A stretch of DNA of 64,000 bases from Parietaria judaica (Eukaryota; Streptophyta; Magnoliopsida; Rosales; Urticaceae), in contig OX940865.1 in the NCBI GenBank assembly GCA_954871525.1, positions 4,216,001-4,280,000 of the forward strand, written 5' to 3'. The position numbers were made by a program, and so were the translations under genes. The notes below the pieces were generated by a model. It was given only the letters and a program-made list of their open reading frames with translations. It did no database searches and was not told the origin of the DNA. Below are positions 35,304-45,947 of the stretch, piece after piece; position 1 is the stretch's first letter, and each line of letters starts with the position of its first letter.

Positions 35304-36293
35304 GAGTAAACTGTGGCTAATGTACCAATGTTCGATATTTTGCGGATTATGTACTTAATGTTTATTTTTGGCGGTTAATGTACTCAATGTTTGATTTGTT
35401 AGATATTTTCGTGTTTTCCGTCAGTTGACCGTTAGAGAGTTATCCTCCTCTATATGTACACTTTTTCGTATTTTTGACATAACTCACTCAATTTTTATTC
35501 ATATTTTATGCACGATTTATGGTTGGAAAGATAAGAGATAGATCTACAAATTTTATGTTTTAAGTTTTGTAAAATAAGTTCTAGAAAAATACGAAATTTC
35601 AAATACAGCGTACAACTGGACATTAGTTTCATGCAAAATATTTGTTTCGAGAAAATTTTAACATACTTAGTTATTTTTTGAGATGAACGTAAAAGTAAAA
35701 AGTTATAGATAAATATTTTAGCTTTCTAACGGGTGTTTATTTATAAATTTTGGATAAAAAATGAGCGAGTTATGCCAAAAATATGAAAGATGTGATGTGA
35801 AATAATCTTTCATATTTTTGCCATAACTCACTCATTTTTTGTCTAAATTTTATAAATAAACACCCTTTGGAAAGATAAAAAATTTATCTATAATTTTTTA
35901 GTTTTATGTTTCATCATAAAAAATCATTAAGTATATTAAAATTTGCTCGAAATAAATATTTTGCATTGCACTAATGTCCAGTTTTACGTACTAATTAAAA
36001 TTTCATATTTAAAAAAAACTTTTTTTACAAAACTTAAAGCACCAAAGTTGTAGATCTATCTCTTATCTTTCCAACCATAGGTCGTGCATAAAATTTGGAT
36101 ACAAAATGAGTGAGTTATGTAAAAAATACAAAACGTGTACAAATAGAGGATGATAAGTCTCTAACAGTCAACTGACGGAAAACACGAAAATATCTAACGG
36201 ATCAAACATTGGGTACATTAGCCGCCGAAAATAAACATTAGGTACATAATCCGGAGAAAATTAAACATTGGGTATATTAGCCGCAGTTTACCC
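35304..36293. mobile_element. Foldback element (Mutator-like MITE) with 9-bp TSD
   Basis: 990 bp that is almost entirely one inverted repeat: two arms of roughly 490 bp meet near 35800. Termini are GAGTAAACTGTGGCTAATGT and (reverse complement of the right end) GGGTAAACTGCGGCTAATAT. The flanking 9-bp repeat TAAAATAAA is perfect (35295-35303 and 36294-36302). No coding capacity. RNA from either strand would form a long hairpin. Confidence 0.85.
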
Positions 36294-36302
36294 TAAAATA
36301 AA

Positions 36303-37192
36303 ATTACTGTGTTTACCTTCTTGATTTAATTAATAGAAATAGGGAAAATTCATTGTCATTGTACCGAAATTATAAAATTAGTGATGAAATTTCAAAATTC
36401 AAAAACTAGTGATGTTCATTGTTAACTAGTGATGTTCATTATTTCCTTCCCATTTTGTCCCTGAAACTTCGTATATAACGACCAAACCCTACTTTTAGGA
36501 CCACACTTTCCATTTCGTTCATTCTCTATGTGGGAATGAGCACTTTTCCTCCCCAAATATTTCACTGCGAGAATCTCGTCAACGGTGAGACCATGGAAGA
36601 TCGGAGGTTTGCCCGACGTTCGTGTTCCCCCCCACCCCCCACCCCCCACCCCCCCGACGGTTAGGACCACCTAGTTCGAATGGTCAACATCGGATTCAGT
36701 GATGCTACTCCCAAAGTCGGGGTTTGTAACCCCGCATTCGGTGACAACCTCTCCGAAGTCGGTGTTTTATTTTTGGTGCAAAACCTCGATCTGTGTGGGC
36801 CCATTTCAATATCCGAGGTCGGTGAATTTATACACCGAGTTGAGAAATATTTATCCCCAATATTCGGAGATACTTATCCCCGACGTCGGGGATGATGCTA
36901 ACCCCGAACTCGGTCAGAAAGCTTTCTCTGAATTCGAGTGTAACATCATCGGCATTAGAATTTTTTTAATTCGAATTTGGAGATCTCTATCTCCCACCAA
37001 GCCCGAGCACCGTGACTTAACATGTTAACGCAGTAATTCACTTTATCTTCGTCACTTGCTCCATAAAAGTCGAATTTTGCTTCCAGAGATTTGATTTATT
37101 CCCCGGCCTCTAAAGGGTCAGCATTCGTACTGAATTCTTTTGGTTGAAGCTTCCTGAACCTCTCAAAAGTTGGTTCGGTATATTCTTATCTA
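36303..37192. other. Intergenic DNA with C-tract and CCGAAGTCGG-type short palindromes
   Basis: Contains a near-duplicate AACTAGTGATGTTCATT (36405-36437) and the C-rich tract at 36627-36655. 36690-36920 is rich in variants of CCCGAAGTCGGGG (for example CCCCGACGTCGGGG near 36880). No protein is recognisable; the 36422-36670 minus ORF is driven by the G-rich strand. The right border is the truncated Gypsy element. Confidence 0.5.
36627..36655 (-). other. Predicted G-quadruplex (minus strand) / i-motif (plus strand)
   Basis: Four C-runs of 7, 6, 6 and 7 bases separated by single A residues. On the minus strand these are four G-runs with one-base loops, the most stable quadruplex arrangement. 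Confidence 0.75.
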
Positions 37193-38067
37193 TTAGGCAT
37201 AGCACCGTTCCATATCCCTTCATGAAGTGGTATATGGACATCGTCGGTCCCATGCCGATCGGAGCAAGGCAAAAGAGGTTCATGCTGGTCGTCACGGACT
37301 TCTTCACGAAATGGACCGAGGCCGAGTCCTACGCCAACATCAAGGATTCCGACGTCGAGAGTTATGTTTGGAAGAACATAATCACTCGCTTCGGACTCCC
37401 AGGGAGATCATCGCAGACAACGGTTCTCAGTTCATCTCGAACAAATTCAGGGATTTCTGCGCACGATGGAAGATAAAGATGAATACGTCGACGCCAAGAT
37501 ATCCTCAGGGGAACGGGAATGCCGAAGTGGTCAATCGAACAATCACCGACAACATCAAGAAGCGACTCGACAAGAAGAAAGGCCTATGGGCGGATGAACT
37601 CCCAGGGGTATTGTGGGCTTCTCGGACGACACCTCATTTAGCCACCGGTGAAACTCCTTTTGCTCTGGCATTCGGGGTGGAGGCGGTGATCCCAGCGCAG
37701 GTGGGTGTCCCCATTTTTCGGCGATCTTGGGCACCGAGCAACGAAGAGGCTAACAACCAGGACCTGCTTCATTAACTCGACCACGTCGACGAAAGACGGG
37801 AGCGGGCCAGAGTTCACATCGCAAATTATCAGAACACCATCGCACGTTTTTACAATAAAAGGGTGCGCCCAAGACGGTTCCGAGTCAGCGAGTTGGTCCT
37901 CCGGAAGGTTTTCCAAAACACAGCCGAGCTGAACGCAGGAAAGCTGGGAAGGTCCGTACACAGTTACCCACATTGTCAAGCAAGGAGTATACGAGCTCAA
38001 GAACACCGATGGGGTCAAAGTCATAAGAAGATGGAACGTCAAGCACTTGAAGAAGTTTTACCAATAA
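37193..38067 (+). pseudogene. Gypsy integrase (catalytic core and C-terminal domain), frameshifted
   Basis: Begins in [20 protein letters not shown], the start of the integrase core with its first Asp. After FGLP near 37401 one base is missing and the next frame continues [20 protein letters not shown] (second Asp) and [18 protein letters not shown] (Glu). A further stop lies at about 37773, then VDERRERARVHIANYQNTIA, and a last frame change near 37950 leads to EGPYTVTHIVKQGVYELKNT and RRWNVKHLKKFYQ, ending at the stop 38065-38067. All three DDE residues are present but the frame is broken at least three times. The C-terminus resembles the GWEGPY...WNxxHLKKYY end of Tat-lineage pol. Confidence 0.85.
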
Positions 38068-38337
38068 ACGTCAATGGTGTTTTTCCGTTTTTCACCCCGA
38101 CCTTTTCAATATCCTTTTTCGATTTCTATTTTTAGGATTATTTTTCTTTTAATTTTATTAAAAGGAGAATCCCGGCCCTGCTTGTTTGGGATCTATATGC
38201 TTGGCTCCGGCCTTATTCAATACAATATGGAGTACTCTTCCCTCGCGAGCCGCACCCATTGGGGGACTCGAAGGGTTTAATGAGGCTCGTCTTTTAAGAC
38301 AAAATATTTGCTCGCTTTTGGATTGGTACGTGTCAAC

Positions 38338-39230
38338 ACAAAAAATACTACGGCAAAAAATGCCAAGCACTTCATCGCGACAGAGCTCGGTGCATACCGA
38401 CAAGCTCATCGCCGCAAAAAAAAACTACTACGGAAAAAGGGCCAACATACAAAAAAAAAAACTACCATGGCAAAAGGGCCAACATACAAAAAAAAAACTA
38501 CTACGACAAAAAATGCCAAGCACTTCATCGCGACAGAGCCCGGTGCATACCGACAAGCTCATCGCCGCAAAATCAAAGGCAAAAATGCCAAGCACTTCAT
38601 CGCGACAGAGCCCGGTGCATACCGACAAGCTCATCGCCGCAAAAAAAAACTACTACGGCAAAAGGGCCAACATACAAAAAAAAAAAACTACCACGGCAAA
38701 AGGGCTAACATACAAAAAAAAACTACTACGGAAAAAAATGCCAAGCACTTCATCGCGACAGAGCCCGGTGCATACCGACAAGCTCATCGCCGCAAAATCA
38801 AAGGCAAAAATGCCAAGCACTTCATCGCGACAGAGCCCGGTGCATACCGACAAGCTCATCGACGCAAAAAAAAACTACTACGGCAAAATGGCCAACATAC
38901 AAAAAAAAAAAACTACCACGGCAAAAGGGCCAACATACAAAAGAAAATCAAAGGCGACAAACGCCAAATACAATCGCGACAGAGCCCGGTGCATACCGAC
39001 AAGCTCATCGCCGCAAAAATCAAAGGCGAAAAATGCTGAATACATCATCGCGACAGAGCCCGGTGCATATCGACAAGCTCATCGCCGCAAAATCAAAGGC
39101 AAAAATGCCGAATACACCATCGCGACAGAGCCCGGTGCATACCGACAAGCTCATCGCCGCAAAAATCAAAGGCGAAAAATGCCTAATACGTCATCGCGAC
39201 AAAGCCTGGTGCATACCGAGAAGCTCGTCG
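38338..39230 (+). repeat. Higher-order tandem repeat in the Tat element spacer
   Basis: Unit A (about 60-72 bp, core ATCGCGACAGAGCCCGGTGC then ATACCGACAAGCTCATCGCC) occurs nine times between 38358 and 39230. Unit B (about 37 bp, ACTACTACGGCAAAAGGGCC plus AACATACAAAAAAAA) is interspersed. In the left two-thirds they form a compound period of about 226 bp (A-A separations alternate 72 and 154). The right third is A units only. The frames stay open because unit lengths and composition avoid stops, which explains the spurious 243- and 377-codon ORFs here. Confidence 0.85.
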
Positions 39231-39402
39231 GCTCACTCCAAAGTAAAAAAAAGAAAGAAAAAAAAAAGAAAGGGGAATATACATATCCCCATACTTCGTC
39301 ACCAACACATCACATCTAGAAAACTACAAGCTTTATTGATAAATTTCTTTACAGTTCGATACATTGCAGCCACAAAATAATTTACAAAAGGAGAGAAGAA
39401 GG

Positions 39403-42400
39403 TCAATCATCCCGAACAACTTTGTCGGCGATCTGCTCTATGACGAACTCCGCGTTCTCAACCAGGACTTCCTTAAGAAGCTTTTCCACTGCGGCATAAT
39501 GCTTAGGATTATGCCTCATGAACTCGAGCACCACGACCGAAGAGGGCCCTGCTCGGAATGCCTCGTTGTTCGGATCCTCGGAGAGCGTGGCAGCAATACG
39601 CCTTATCAGGTCTTGAACGAACTCTTCAAGGATGGCGGGGTGTTCACTGTTGACCTCGAGAAAAGAGGCTAGCACGTCTTCGGTGTACATTAAAGGACAA
39701 GGGACGAAAGGAGGCTTAACGACCTGCGAGAAGAAGTATGAGAATAACCGAATAGTAATGGAAGAAGGAACGCAAGAGAAGCGACAGGCATGACAACGAC
39801 AAGGTAAAAGAAAGGAAGCCTGCTTCTTTATTGACAAGTTCGTTGGGGAAATTACAAAGGAATACAAAGATATAATAAACAACAAGGGCAAAATAATAAA
39901 AAAAAACTACAAAGAAAAGAGGGGAGGGTTTAAGGGATTTCCTCTCCCCGTACCGCTTCGCCTGAAGAAGAGACGACCCCGTCATTCGTCCCATACTCGT
40001 CAAGGCCGTCGGACGATGAAGAAGTATCCCCACCAATGAAGCGAGACGCCCAGTCAGCATCGATAGGTGGAGGGTCGCAAGGAGTAAGCGGAGGAGAGCC
40101 AGGATCAAGGCTGGATTTGTCATCCAGCTCCCTGGCCTTGACCTCACACTCTTCCTCTATCTCTTTGTACTTCGGGAAACGATGCAGGAGACTCCTTATG
40201 GTTATCGCGGGCGGAAGTTTCTCGAGAAGGCGAGCATTGGCCCCGTACGCGGCAGCACGGCGATGAACATTTATAGACTCCTCCAGCGCCGCGTATCTCT
40301 CCGAGGCGCGTTTTGCTTTGCTTTGGGCCCTCTTAAAGAGACGTAGGCGTGCTTCGCGCTCAGAGTGCACTTCCACCTGTGAGACCTCGAGATCCCTAGC
40401 GAGACGCTTTATGCATGAGGACACTCGAGAAGCGAGCCGGCTTTCCTGTTCGACCGGCGCGCCCACCGCCTCGCTGATTTTGGCCAGCCTCCATTTCTTC
40501 GCTTCGAGATGCTTGGAGTAACTTTGCACTATCAGGGAATGGCGTTTCTCCTCCTCGGCAAGCTCGTTCCTATGCGCCTCGGCCTCTTTTTCCGCTTTGG
40601 CCTTGTATTCGGCAAGCTCATTTTCTTGAGCCAGGCGAAGCGAGACCTCTCTCTCCAGCGAAGCCCTCGCCGCATCCAGGTTGTTGGAGGAACGCTCAGC
40701 CGCCTCGCGATATTTGCGCTCCCCAAGGATAGAGAGCTCGAGACGCGATTCGGCCTCGTCCAGCTTCGATTGGAGCTGGCTGACCTCATCGTTGGCCTCG
40801 ACCGCATTGTCATTCTCGCCAAGAATGATAGCGTTGAAGCGCGCGAAGGCTTGGAAGAACATGGCGGCAGCTTGAGCGTAACCGTTGACATCGCTCAGGC
40901 ACATGCCAGTCTGGATTTGGGAGGAGTCAAGCCAAATCAGATCCCGAAGAACCCGAACAGAATATCTTTCCCACTCCTTAGACGAGGAGTTCGGGGTAGG
41001 AACGACCGGAAAACGATCTAGAGCAAGGCGAGCGAAGGCTCCTGCCCCTAAATCAGGGACAGGAGATGGTGCCGGAAGAGGGAGAGTCTCCTTAGATCCA
41101 GCGGAGGTGCAGATCGGAGGCGAAGAAGTAGCCCCGGAGGGGCCGGCGATGTTAGCCGGCTCTGAAGAGCATCCCACCTGAGGCACTTCGGGAGGGGCGG
41201 AAACATCGGGAAGAGAGGCGTCTGGAAGAGGGTTATCCACCCCTTCGGAGCGGCCTTCGGCCCGAACCTCTTAGGAAAGAGGACGAGTTTCTTCTGAAAC
41301 CCCTGACTGTCCGATAGGCTCCAGGGCCAGTAGCGCGTCGGCAGTTTCGAGCGCCTCGTCGGGCACCGAAGTTTCCTCGCTAGCCGGAGGAACGACGACC
41401 GAAGTACTCTCCACGACAGGATCGAGGGGCGCCTCGGGAAGAACCTCTGAAGAAGGAGGCACATCGGCACAAGCCGGAGCCTAAAGTCACAAAAATTATT
41501 AGATATCAAAGCCTGCAGGTCTCACAAAATAAAGGAAGAAAAGGATCAGAAGGTACCTCAGGAGCCGAAAGGTCTAATGACGACACCAAATCGACGAAGT
41601 CGTCGTCAAAATAAAACCTCTCCCGAGAAGATGGAGAGGGATGTAGGTCTCCACCGGTCGTCCCAGTTTCCGAAGCCGGAGAGGCCGCCTCAGTCCCCTT
41701 AAGCAAGTTGGAAACCTTAGTTTTCTTCGGAGGAGGGGCATCGCGCATCTCTTCGGATGCCTGCCTCTTCGGAGCAGCCTTGTCGCGAGAAGATTCCCGC
41801 GAAGAAGTATGAGTCTCCAACTCATGATAATCCCCTGAAGGACGAGAAGCCTCGCGAGGGCGAGATACCCCCGAAGAGCGCTGGTCCTACGACGAGCGAG
41901 GAGCGTTAGCATCGTGCTTACGCTTAGTTCGTCCTTCCGAACAGCCCTTCGCAGGCGGAGGCCTATAGCTTGAGATAAACCTGCCAGCCCCAGTCTGAGG
42001 CACGAGACCAAGATAGCCGGCCTTCGACAGATCTCTCTGAGGCTCGGAAGGCCCACCTCCTTGTCCTGGATCTTGGCCTTGTCCTGGATCTTGGCCTTGA
42101 CGTTGTCGGGAGTCCGTTGATCCGCGAGCAGCCGATTGGGACCTTTTCTTCGGCTTGGGAGCTTTTCGGACGACAGGTGACAAAGAGCCGTCTTTTACCT
42201 CCTCAAGACGAAACCCCACTGGCCACAAACTCATAGGGGGTTTACCCACGATGTGGCAAAGCTGATAGAGTCCGGAATCCTTAACGCGGGTACCGACGAA
42301 GTCCTCCGCCCAGTTTCGACGAGGGTTGTCTACGAGAGCCCGGACAACCTCAGCGAAGCGCACATCGTCTTCTTTATTGGTGATGGGCCTGAACTTGGGC

Positions 42401-42948
42401 AGCTCTTGTTCGATGACCCACTCAGTAGGCAGCGCATCGTAGTGCGGCCCGAAGGTGAATCGGTCCAGCTTCGCAAAGAAATACCTATTCTCCCACCCAG
42501 ACTCATTGTTGGGTGTGTTCGCGATGATGTGAGGACTCACGACATGCGATAGGAAGAGTCGGCCCAAGTTCTTTGGATTCTTCGACCACTTGAAGAGCCG
42601 CATCAAATCCTCCAAGGTGATGACCACTTTCTGTTCGAGAGCGATCGCCATGGTGCAGATGAGGAGGCGAATAGAGTTAGGGCTGACCTGAGTGATCAGC
42701 ACATTAAAAGCATGGAGGAAGGAGATGAGAAGATGAGGCAACGGAAGATGCAATTCCACCGCCCGGAAAAAGTTCTCGTAAAGAGCGATATATCCTTCTA
42801 GGGGCTCATCGGCAAGCTCGCCGGAACGGGGAAGGCGGAGATGGCAAGGATTGCAGTCCACATAGTATTTCCTCAAGTCTTCCAGATGCTTCTCGGTTAT
42901 GATGGATTTGGGCGACCGAGTCTTGAAGATTTTCCCAGGCTTAGACAT
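39403..42948 (-). pseudogene. Antisense gene of the Tat element: Transposase_28-like domain plus long coiled coil, three exons
   Basis: Reads opposite to pol. Proposed exons: 42948-41557, 41480-39954, 39723-39403. Both introns are GT-AG and keep phase 0, giving about 1079 codons. Residues 1-330 resemble the 'putative gypsy type transposon' family (Pfam Transposase_28), with HLRLPRSGELADEPLEGYIA, FFRAVELHLPLPHLLISFLH and VLITQVSPNSIRLLICTMAI. Next is a low-complexity Pro/Ser/Glu region, then a long coiled coil (exon 2, for example LQSKLDEAESRLELSILGER). The last exon holds EDVLASFLEVNSEHPAILEE and ends VVRDD. In-frame stops at 41889-41887 (TAG) and 41273-41271 (TAA) break it. If intron 2 is not spliced, the second exon ends at a TAA at 39932-39930. 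Function is unknown. Confidence 0.7.
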
Positions 42949-42956
42949 ATTTCGCC

Positions 42957-42976
42957 GGGGGGGGGGGGGGGGGGGG
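42957..42976 (-). repeat. 20-bp poly(G) tract (poly(C) in the antisense leader)
   Basis: An uninterrupted run of 20 G on the + strand, ending 8 bp before the antisense ATG. In the antisense transcript it is a C20 tract in the 5' UTR. The length may be subject to sequencing error. Confidence 0.7.
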
Positions 42977-43093
42977 AATGAACGGGAAAGAAAGCTTGAA
43001 GATTTTCTTGGCAAGAAGGAGTTCAAGAAAGTGAATCGCAGAGAGTTTTTCGGAAAGTTGCTGAGAACAAAGTGTTTGTGTCGAGGGCAGGAT

Positions 43094-43106
43094 TTAAATT
43101 TATAAA
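43094..43106 (-). promoter_or_regulatory. TATA-like element of the antisense gene
   Basis: The minus strand reads CTCTTTATAAATTTAAATCC about 150 bp upstream of the antisense ATG, at a spacing that suits a TATA box. This suggests the antisense gene has its own promoter inside the element, independent of the LTR. Confidence 0.45.
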
Positions 43107-43479
43107 GAGAAGGCATGCGAAGCTGAAGAGGCGCGGTCGGATCCGACGGTCCAAGATCGAAGCGAGGGAAATCGATCAACGGTGGAGATCGAAAGAGTCG
43201 TTGCGAAACCCAAAAGCACTCGAGTGCGAGGAAAACCCCACATTTAATGCTGATGGATTGACATCGATCTCTGAGATTTGACAGCCTGGAAAAGCACGCC
43301 GAATCCGAGCTACATGGAAGCACGCGCTCGGAGACTCGCATGCAGGAAGTAGAAGAGTCTTCGAAGTCACGACCTCTTCGAGAACATGAGCTCTTCGAGT
43401 ATACGACCTCATCGAAGATATACCTCATCGCGGAACTTCTTTATCGGGACGTACCTTATCGGGGAGCAACCTCGGATTC

Positions 43480-43510
43480 ATTTTACCAAGTGTTTCACAC
43501 TTGATAAAAT
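43480..43510 (+). other. Hairpin abutting the polypurine tract
   Basis: ATTTTACCAAGTGT (43480-43493), loop TTC, then ACACTTGATAAAAT (43497-43510): 13 of 14 stem pairs. It is followed directly by the GGGGGACTAAC purine tract (43511-43521) and the LTR. Confidence 0.75.
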
Positions 43511-43521
43511 GGGGGACTAAC

Positions 43522-44225
43522 TGTTAAGGTCAGATTTTGTCAAATCATCCCTCAACATTGCTGGTGTCGTTTTATGTGCAAACGACAAAGAATGGAGACA
43601 AGATTACTTAAAGAATCTGGGCCCATCAAAAGATAGAGCAAATTAAGGCTCAACAGCGATGAAGCCCCACGAGGAGTCAAAGTCCACCAGGGAGTAAGAC
43701 CTTATCGCGACAAGAGAGCGCATCGGATAGAAGCTCATCGAAGAGGAGTCTCATCGGGAAAACCCAACTGAATTAAAAGAACAAACTATTCGAGATCGCG
43801 AGAAAAGAGGAAAGCTGGCTCATTCAGTTGAGGATTTCGTGGGATATCCAACACAAATAAGGAAGGTCAATAACAATCATAGCATGAAAAAAGGGAACCC
43901 TAGCACAATTCGTGGGAACAATCTAGAAGCCTTACAATACTATAAATATGCATGTAAACTCAGTGTAAATTCATTCAGTACCATTATATCGTGAGTTAGA
44001 GAGAATTATTCTTGAGTTCTCGAGTTTGCTTAATCATAGTACTCTCGATTTCCCAAGGATTAGAGCGTGTAATCTTCGATTTTCCGAGCTAATAAACGGA
44101 AGAAATCGGGTCCTCTCGGAATCACAATAAATCAAGGATATTCGTGGTTCATAATTATTTGTGTTATTTTCGATTATTCTTGTGACTGTAAGGCGTCGCA
44201 AAACGCCTTCTACAGTATTCCAACA
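43522..44225 (+). repeat. Gypsy 3' LTR
   Basis: 704 bp, TGTTAAGGTCAGATTTTGTC...TTCTACAGTATTCCAACA. It is preceded by a purine-rich AAAATGGGGGACTAAC tract. A TATA box, CTATAAATAT, lies at 43940-43949. A short inverted repeat, AAGGCGTCGCAAAACGCCTT, lies near the right end (44190-44209). The following 5 bases are CCTTT; the partner TSD is lost with the 5' end. Confidence 0.82.
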
Positions 44226-45947
44226 CCTTTACCAGGTATGACGAAATTCTGGGCATTACAAAACCAATTCCCTGTAATTGCGTTGAAGGGGCCGTCGAAT
44301 TTCCTCTTGCAAGAGGCACCTTGCCGCGGCTCCTTATCGTGGCGAGGGGTTCGCCAGTGCTCCATAGCTCATCTTAGATGTCTTTTGGGTGTCCGCGAGC
44401 TTGTATGTTGAGTCCGGGGGAATCTGAGGGATTTCTCGAGGGTCTTTGTAAGCTCGGATCTCTTTGTCGTGTGGAATAATTGTGAGTTGTCGCTTCGTCA
44501 AGCTGTGGCGAGGTGCTTGCCAGGGCAAGGGGCTTGCCAGGGCAAGGTACTTCGCCTGGGCGAGGTACTTTGCCAGGGGCTCGTCGAGGGGACCTCGCAA
44601 GGAAACTCGTCATGGTGAGGTGTTCGTCAGGGCAAGGTACCTTGCCAGGGTGCCTTTTTTTATCAAGGGCTTTGCCTTTTTCATCTTCTTAGCTCCAGGC
44701 TTTGTCAATGTCTTGGTTCGTGGGCCTTTGGTCTTCGTCTTCGCCTTCGTAGTTCCGAGCCTGGTCAAATGTGTTGAGTCTTGGGACTCTGGTCTTCGAC
44801 TTGGTCGGTGAGCTTTGACTTTTACTGGTGGACTATGACTTTTGCCTTAGGAGACTCAATTTTTATATGTTCCAAACAAATTACAATAGAGAAAACACTT
44901 TTTACTTTTATTTTGCATAGCAAATAGATTTTCTACGTAACACAACAACCATTAAATATTCTTAATATTATATATAAATCAAAAGTTGTTAAAGTTGCCT
45001 TTTCCATTAAAAAAGAGCCAGTGCGAGAATATATAACTCTTTATTTATATACACGAGTATGCTCTCTTTTTTTTTTCTTTTTTCTTTTTCCGTTCTTACT
45101 AATTGACTTTAACCCATTAAAATGGTTGAAAAGTGTGACTCAAGACTTTAATATTAATAACTTCACTCGTGGAAAACATGCAAACAAAAGAGTACAATCA
45201 CATGCATCTCATTTTATTTTTTCTTTCTATTTGATGATAACAACTTTCTCAATAAATCATTATTTCCATTTCTTTGCCAAATCACATTCATTAGAAAACT
45301 TAAATGTAAAATCCTATTTATATAGCATATAATTAACTTTCGTCAATGATAAATACATTTAAACGAGTAAGCATCGCATTCACAAGACAAGACTGATTAT
45401 TAATAAAACATAGATTGAATAATACGACACATTACCGTATTGATCATGACTTCATTGACAAAAAGTATTAAAAATTCTCTCATTGTCTTGAAGTGACCAA
45501 GTACAATAGAATAGAACATGACTCTGAATCTCCAATCAAGTAACAATAATTTGCTATATATAATTATATATTTACTAATCAAACTCCATAAGAAAAGCGA
45601 TTAACAAAAAGCTAAAATTTGAAAAGAATAACACAAACAAATACAGAATTACAAGAGAGAAAGAGCGAAAAAGAAAAACTACAACTAGGTTATTTAACCC
45701 TCAAAACACATATTGCAGAAATTTAAAAATAGGTTACGGTATCAATAAAATAGGCTATGTGAAACTACAAAATAAGCGAGTCTCAAAAAATAATTCCAGT
45801 CACAAACTTCACATGTATATGTTGAGTTTTTCTTAAATTATTCTCACCCACGATGTGGAAAACTGAGAAAATTCTTGAAGTATAAATCTAGATAAATACA
45901 CATAATCAAGAAATATTAGTTTTGAATTTACCAAATTTAGTGAGTTT
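44226..45947. other. Intergenic DNA; left part GC-rich with CTTGCCAGGGCAAG palindromes, right part AT-rich
   Basis: 44330-44820 is GC-rich and repeats the palindromic motif CTTGCCAGGGCAAG and variants (TTCGCCTGGGCGAGG, CAAGGTACCTTG) between about 44515 and 44650. The small ORFs here reflect that repetition. 44830-45947 is AT-rich with no supported gene. Confidence 0.5.

Larger units (their letters stand above)
37193..44225 (+). mobile_element. Tat-lineage Ty3/Gypsy retrotransposon, 5'-truncated
   Basis: From left to right: a frameshifted integrase end of pol (37193-38067, +), a spacer made of tandem repeats (38338-39230), a large antisense gene (42948-39403), a hairpin and polypurine tract (43480-43521) and the 3' LTR (43522-44225). 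The integrase type and an extra antisense ORF between pol and the 3' LTR are features of the Tat/Ogre/Retand group. Gag, protease, RT, RNase H and the 5' LTR are missing; the left junction is near 37193. Confidence 0.85.

Noticed and set aside
38338..39230. CRISPR array
   Set aside because: Regularly spaced repeats are present, but the spacers are themselves repeated units and the context is a plant retrotransposon.
38186..39319. ORFs of 377 and 243 codons on the + strand
   Set aside because: They are open only because the tandem repeat units contain no stops in those frames; the products are iterations of the same short peptide.
40509..41021. 170-codon + strand ORF
   Set aside because: It is the shadow of the antisense coiled-coil exon, whose codon pattern is much more protein-like.
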